Below, piece by piece: positions 58,620 to 64,000 of a stretch of 64,000 nt of DNA. The stretch comes from Colocasia esculenta (taxonomy: Eukaryota; Streptophyta; Magnoliopsida; Alismatales; Araceae). How positions within the stretch are numbered: position 1 is the first letter of the stretch; every line of letters begins with the position of its first letter. The stretch spans positions 158,279,941 to 158,343,940 of the forward strand of contig CM024755.1 in the NCBI GenBank assembly GCA_014218235.1, written 5' to 3'. The translations under genes and the position numbers were made by a program. The notes under the pieces are model-generated. The model saw only the letters and a list, made by a program, of their open reading frames with translations. It was not told the origin of the DNA and did not search any database.

Positions 58620-60593
58620 AAAGAACTGTGGAAACCATCTCTTCTTTCCCAGTCTAGATCCTCAACCATGACCACGGCACTACTCCTGCATCTCACTCTG
58701 AGCATCAACCTCTGTCTCTGATTATGGCTGTGTCTCATGCACTAAGATAGCATCACATGACTCTGACTATGCTGTCTCAGAATCCATGTCCCGTGATATC
58801 GTACCTAATGTGCCCCCAAGTAGCTTAGACTAACTCTGCTCCACTAGTGTGCTAGTCAAACCTATGTGACGTCACTAACGATGATGTGTACCAATTGTGG
58901 ACTGTGATGGTTGTGAATGTGTGATCTTATATAACATCACCTCATCTGTCAGTATCTGTGAAGCTCCTATGTCATACAGTGGTGGCTGTAAAAATGTCAT
59001 AATATCTGGAGAAAAATGAGATAGTCCTGCATCATCTAGCTGCTATGAGGATCTTGTGTATGGCTCTAAAGGTCCTGCATCTGTGGTAGATGAATCTGTC
59101 CGTTGAACCTAAGATAACACACTATCAATATACGTCTGCATGGCTATAAATCTAGAGTGTGTACAGTCTGATATCATATCATCTCGAAGGCCATCAGAAA
59201 TCATCATATGTATATGTCTCATACCTTCCACCAAACTCCTCTCTATGTGGTCACGCAGCTCATAACACATATCATAATTGAACCCCGACCGACCAAGGAA
59301 CTGTCTGGTGATAGACCAATACCAAGACATATACTCCACTCTACCAACATCAGTTGATGTGTCTGTGCCTGGTGGTATAACGTAATCTCTCCGAGCATGC
59401 CACAACTATACAAAATGTGTGAAATATATAGCCCAATCAATATGACCACGTCCCTTCCGGGTGACATGATGTAATGCATCAAACATGACCAGGAATAGGT
59501 TGTGCTCTACCAAACTGTTTAAGCACTCTATATGGAACATGCATCTCAACAATAGCAAAACAAAATCAGAGGAACCTAAGATAGCCAAAGATCAGATCCA
59601 TGTCTAGAAACAGCTGGTAATATCGACAATATGTTGGAAGTGTATGGCTCCCACCTAACATGTGTTGAAAATATATGATGTAAGTGTAATGTCGAAAGTG
59701 TAGGAAGGTTTCATGATGTTTACTTGATAGTCCTCCTGATGATCAAGCTCCGGCCTGTATAGTCTCAAAACATGTCGTAGGTTATTTATCTCTTCTCTCG
59801 GAACATTCCATCTGCAATTTATTTGTAAGTTAACATAATTTCTATAATTAAATAGTAATACAATAGTCTGGATTTACCTGTGACTTAAAGACATGTCTTG
59901 TGCCAAAGGATGCATCACAATGTCAAGACGTCCCACATGTAGTCTCTCCCAAGACCACAACTAAAAATTAAAGAAAAAAATGAGTATATTCAGAAGAGTT
60001 AATACATTATCAGAAGCAAAATGAATATGCATTAAATGACATATTACCGGAAGAAGAGTCAATGAACCGCAAATGACTTTGGCATCTGACTTGCATGCAG
60101 TGGACAAATGACGATATAGGTAAGTGAGTGTGGCACTACCCCACGAGTATCTCCCAGTTCAATGAAAGTCTTCAAGTCGCGATAGATACATAAGTGGCAC
60201 TGAGTTTCCTATCTTATCACTGAAAATAGTGCAATCCTAAAGATGTAACAAGAATGTCCATGCATGTCGAACTATGACCTTCTCTAATGCATCCTCTGGG
60301 ATAACTGCAAACCTTTCTCGCAATTCAGATAATTTCATAGAACCATGTCTCTATCACAGCAATATATTCACATATATATAGAAGTAGGCCACTTGCACGT
60401 TATACCAATCTTAATATATCACATATTTTGTCAACATATATAATTTTCTCATCAATTCAGAATAAGTTGTGTCCTTCTTTACACGTAAAATGCGTACAAT
60501 TCCCCCTTCATATTGAGGTTTATGATCCTCAATATAGAGTACACCATCATAATAACACATTAAAGAAATATTTGAACTAGTCATAGTTGCCAC
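58620..60593 (-). pseudogene. PMD gene with MuDR-type N-terminus, MULE-borne, broken
   Basis: The minus-strand frame from 60593 starts MATMTSSNISLMCYYDGVLY and continues YEGGIVRILRVKKDTTYSEL, like the PB1-like N-terminus of MuDR transposases. Then comes a PMD: LSELRERFAVIPEDALEKVI near 60325, VPLMYLSRLEDF near 60210, GRYSWGSATLTYLYRHLSTA near 60150, LWSWERLHVGRLDIVMHPLA (59957-59900) and WHARRDYVIPPGTDTSTDVG (59404 down). Introns fit about 60047-59959 and near 59880-59820. A Ser/Thr-rich tail ends near 58625. Premature stops include TAG at 59406-59408, where PMD proteins usually have Gln. Retained domain order suggests a PMD captured by or fused in a MULE; the DDE core is absent. Confidence 0.75.
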
Positions 60594-61040
60594 TCATAAG
60601 ATAAACAAGCCACAATTGCCAAAATAAAGTCTACCTAATAATACAACAATTTTCAAACAAGAAAATTTAAATGTCACATTCAGAATTAACAATGTTAAAT
60701 AATAAAAATCAAGTGTTAAATAATAACATCAAAATGATGTCTACCTAATAACATCAAGTGTTAAATTTAAATGTATCTTTTTAAAACATACAAATAATAA
60801 CATCAATATAAATAAAATCAAAAATCAAAATGTATACTTGTGCAGTTAGCAATGGCGGTTGTGGAAGAAGAAGATGAGAAAGAGGGGGCAAAAGTAGTGG
60901 CAACCTTGTTGGAGGGGGGAGAACAACACACCAGGAAGGCAGCAACATCTTCTCAATGGTGGCCTTTGCAGTGGCGACAGTGGCCGCAAAGGGGTGGGGG
61001 TGGGGAGAAGGGGTTCCAGACGAGTTGAAGCCCTAATGCG

Positions 61041-61231
61041 TGGGCGGCCTTAAAAGTGGTCCGCAGTGTCAAGTTTAGCAATCCCGACATCGGAGTCGGC
61101 ATTCCCAAAGCCGATGGTTCCGGAAGAGTGGAAGCCCTAACGTGTGGGCGGCCTTAAAAGTGGCCCGTAGTGTCAAGTTTAGCAATCTCAACATCGGAGT
61201 CGGCATTCCCAAAGCCGATAGAGTGTCGACT
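61041..61231. repeat. 104-bp tandem duplication
   Basis: TGGGCGGCCTTAAAAGTGG starts at 61041 and 61145. Both copies run through GTGTCAAGTTTAGCAATC and GAGTCGGCATTCCCAAAGCC. It lies just inside the right terminal repeat of the MULE-like element and includes its repeated TCGGC...GCCGA word. Confidence 0.9.
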
Positions 61232-61380
61232 TTGCCAAGGCCGGTTCATGTATAATCGGTCTGCCCCGGTTGCCAAGTTGTCGACGTGGCAACTTGGTGA
61301 CCAGTTTGGGAATTATTTTTTAATGTGATTATTTAAATAACAAAATATTAAAAAAATATGATTATTTTAATAAAAAATCG

Positions 61381-62978
61381 AAAGTTATTATTGTCTACTC
61401 TAAAAACTAGTATATTCTCACTTATATTTTTAAAATTTTGACCTCATCGTATTCCCTAGGTTAACTTTGTCATGAGAATCTAAGCAATATTCCTTTAAAT
61501 CATGGACAAAATTGTTAAATAAGTTGAAAGGATTAAATGAAATGACTTGTGGGTGGGTACCACATGAGTACTCGCCCCATACCGTTTTTAAGTACTTACT
61601 AATATTAAAATACTCTTTATGGGTGGGTAGCCCACTTGGGTATAGGTGTTGTTGGATCGATGGCGGTAACATTTTTCACCTGGAGGGGGGTGAATAATGG
61701 TATTCTTTATGGAAGCCAAATCTAAAATAAGTAGACACTACAATTTTCATAAGTATGTTCGTAATAAAGAGGCCAGTATCAACAAACCAATCAATACACA
61801 AATAAGATAAGAGAAATTTATTCTGGTTCAGAATGAAAGTCCTAGGTCTAGTCCCCGGTCAACTAACTTGAGCTTTTAGTATCTTAGTTAAAGATACAAC
61901 ATCCGGTTCAACCAGTCTTCCTTTCTACACAAGGGGAAATTCACTGTTAGCCTTCTCTCTTACAAGAGGGGAACAAACATCAAAACACTTTGGCTTTCTC
62001 TCGTCTAGAGGGACTCACACCCTATGTCACGTCCTAATAAAAGGCTATTTATCGGGAGTGACAGAAAACAGGCACAAAATTAATAATTCTTATCCATTCA
62101 TAACGTCAAAACGCGGAAGTTTAATTACATAGATACTCCTCATAACAACTAAGTGAGGAGTAGATCAAAACAAACTTATTTACATATCTCATTTCACACT
62201 ACTAAACAAAAGTAGAAACTAGTTGGCTTTGCTTGTCACGTCGGTCCACTCAGCACTCAGACCGTTAAATGTCATCCCCATCTGTATTACCTGAAAATGG
62301 TAGGAAATAATGAGCTAACTAGCCCAGTAGAATTCAAATTCCATAGTTCAGTTGATAGTTCAAGAATGTATACATGATAACTAAGACAAGGGCAGAATAT
62401 CAAAGAGAGTCACACTAGATTTCAGGACAGTAAGCTTGATGCAATGACAGTAAAACTCAGATCATGCTCAGATATATAGCTCGAGAATTGATTCATATAT
62501 CATCTACATAGTACTGGAATTATATGACCATATTCAGAAAATAGTTGATGCAATGCCAGACATCCAGACATCCTTATCATTCCACGTGGTCCGAAAATGA
62601 ATTCGGGTGCTCCTCCCAGGACTGGACTAGCCCTATTTGCACAGGCATAAAAAATCACAGGGGGTACAAAGACCCAACAATGTCATCTCCATTTATTCAC
62701 ATCTCATAAGGTGTTCAAGCATATGAACTCTCAGGTGTTCAGATTTTATAGACCCAATTACCGAATACCGAAGAATAGACTCAATCGGAGTGCTATTCGT
62801 AATTGACAACTTTAAGAATAATTTAAGGGGAGTTAAGGTACACAAAGTGGGTGAACTTAGCAGTAGTATGACAGTAAATATCAAGGTAAATGAGAGGGTA
62901 ACTTCCTTGGCTTTTAGGATGAAGTTTTGGCATGGATTCGGACATGAAAGAGTGCAGAAATCCGAATCAGCATGGTAC
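61381..62978. other. LTR-like or spacer sequence without a gene
   Basis: Contains CACCTGGAGGGGGGTGAATAATGG (quoted in part: GGAGGGGGGTGAATAAT), a phrase seen in plant LTR elements. From about 62040 the sequence resembles a minus-strand LTR in general look. I found no LTR borders, primer-binding site or coding motif. Confidence 0.35.
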
Positions 62979-63155
62979 CTGTCGACAGCCAAGAAGGGGC
63001 TGTCGACAGATGAGAGCAGACAGAGTTCAGGTTGTCTGGCTCTGTGTGTATCTGTCGACAGATGCAAGGGATCTGTCGACAGATCCACACAGTCCAGCAA
63101 CCTGAAGTTCTGTCAGACGTGCGCCTGTCGACAGATTTTGGCCGGCTGTCGACAG
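62979..63155. repeat. 177-bp quasi-palindrome with six CTGTCGACAG sites
   Basis: The 10-bp perfect palindrome CTGTCGACAG occurs at 62979, 63000, 63052, 63073, 63125 and 63146. Start-to-start distances are 21, 52, 21, 52 and 21 bp, symmetric about 63067. The two 42-bp spacers are inverse copies of one another: one holds ACAGAGTTCAGGTTGTCTGG and the other, in reverse, ACAGAACTTCAGGTTGCTGG. The outer 11-bp spacers are poorly conserved. The sequence could fold into one long hairpin. Function is unknown. Confidence 0.95.
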
Positions 63156-64000
63156 GTGGCTGCAGAACTTTTAAAAATGGCTTCAAATCTATCCTAAACA
63201 ACCTAACTATAGAACTTATGAACCTAAACATGTTTGATATCAAATAGAAGAGTCTAATTAGAGTTCTCATAGGGATTTATAAACCGAACAAACAAGATAA
63301 AAGAAGGGGTTTACAATTCAAACTTGACTTGCTTGAAACTAAACATAGTTTAGTACTAGAAGTAGAACCTTGATAGAAATGGTTGGATGGAAGGTTCCTA
63401 CATGATGGACACTAAACCACAACATGTTTTATGGATCTAAATCAAAACTTGAAGTATCAACCATCGAAACCGAAGTCTCATATTATCCTACAAAGATAGT
63501 TGAAACTTCTACAACTTTATAACATGTTCAAGATCAAAGGTGGATGAAGGGAATAGGAGTTAATTTCTAAAATGGAACGAGGTTGTTCCTCTCCCAACAA
63601 GAGTGTTTCTATCATGATTGGAAAGGGAAAAACAGAGGATCACAAGTACAGTCACTTATTCGTTCATACGAATTCCTTGTGACATATGAACAAAACCGAA
63701 CTGAACCATAGAGAGATGAATCCTACCTAGTTGAGGAAAATGAAGAAGGACCACAGTGAGGAATAAACAGTGGAGCTTGATGTTGTAGCAGCAACAGCCT
63801 CCAAGATGGCTCCACAACTACTTCTCAGCAACAGCTCCAACAAGAGTTTGACCAGGAACAAGATGTAAGAAGAACCAGCAGTTCAAGCAGCAGCAACCTC
63901 TTCACAGTGCTTGCAACCAGGAACTCCTTCCCAAACAAGATGTTATCCAGAGAAATGGCAGCAGCATAACAGTAGGAAAGGGTGCAGAAGGGTTCGAACT
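63156..64000. other. No recognisable gene
   Basis: AT-rich then A/G/C-mixed sequence with CAGCAGCAAC words near 63790-63900. It is probably part of the same LTR-like region. It continues past the window edge. Confidence 0.35.

Larger units (their letters stand above)
57688..61380 (-). mobile_element. MULE-like element with long terminal inverted repeats and a PMD gene
   Basis: The left side (57688-57860) and right side (61200-61380) are inverse copies. They share TTTTTATTAAAATAAT, ATTTAAATAATCA, CAAGTTGC...CAACTT and TACATGAACC, then TCGGC(A/T)TTGCCAAGGCCGA words. Long inverted repeats of 170 bp or more, plus a MuDR-type N-terminal segment on the minus strand, suggest a Mutator-like element. 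The usual transposase core is absent; a PMD gene occupies the interior. A clear 9-bp target duplication was not found, so the exact ends are uncertain. Confidence 0.7.

Noticed and set aside
62979..63155. CRISPR-like direct repeats
   Set aside because: The repeats are 10-bp palindromes with two alternating spacer lengths (11 and 42 bp), the long spacers are inverse copies, and the DNA is eukaryotic.
62693..63270. ORFs of 118-135 codons with repeated SVDR/LSTD residues
   Set aside because: The repeats come from the CTGTCGACAG palindromes read in different frames, and ORFs occur on both strands equally.

Overview
The window looks like plant nuclear DNA, most likely from an angiosperm. The reasons are plant-type hAT, MULE, Ty3/gypsy (Tat-like), LINE and tRNA-SINE elements, two plant mobile domain (PMD) genes, short introns of about 75-113 bp with GT...AG borders, and AT-rich spacers. 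I cannot name the species. No intact host gene is visible. The only recognisable host-type gene is a broken SPOC-domain gene fragment at 8.8-10.5 kb. Nearly everything else is transposon, much of it nested. No rRNA gene, tRNA gene or CRISPR array was seen.

Layout. 1-7.8 kb: a Tat-like Ty3/gypsy remnant on the minus strand (RNase H and integrase), with an intron-containing PMD/coiled-coil gene antisense to it and a 99-bp tandem repeat between. 8.8-10.5 kb: SPOC pseudogene, minus strand. 11.0-11.6 kb: 271-bp tandem duplication. 12.9-18.3 kb: a 5.4-kb hAT element (hAT-1) with perfect 8-bp target duplications and a decayed transposase. 18.7-23.1 kb: a LINE on the minus strand (endonuclease, RT with YADD, start of zf-RVT) split by a small hAT element. 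23.7-27.5 kb: a plus-strand Ty3/gypsy gag-protease remnant broken by a 5'-truncated LINE and a MITE, each with its own target duplication. 27.5-31.2 kb: GC-rich and LTR-like sequence with three TATA boxes and a 650-bp hAT MITE. 31.3-33.2 kb: a LINE end with RNase H. 33.5-38.3 kb: small hAT MITEs, an LTR-like GC-rich block and one other MITE. 38.9-56 kb: a LINE ORF2 whose middle appears expanded into a tandem array of roughly 1.0-1.35 kb units. This array has been invaded by hAT-2 (3.0 kb), hAT-3 (4.7 kb), a 769-bp hAT derivative carrying another element inside it, several MITEs, a truncated LINE and a SINE. 57.7-61.4 kb: a MULE-like element with long terminal inverted repeats carrying a second PMD gene. 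61.4-64 kb: LTR-like sequence with a 177-bp quasi-palindrome holding six identical 10-bp palindromes at spacings 21/52/21/52/21.

The strongest theme is one hAT clade. At least eleven elements share termini starting CA(A/T)(G/A)G and make 8-bp target duplications. Each family fills its ends with its own short palindromic word (GATTCGG, GAGTCGG, GATCCGATC, CCGATAC, CGAATCGG or CCGAAACC). Transposases of three families are present, all broken. The target duplications give a relative insertion history. All calls rest on reading the sequence; no database search was run.
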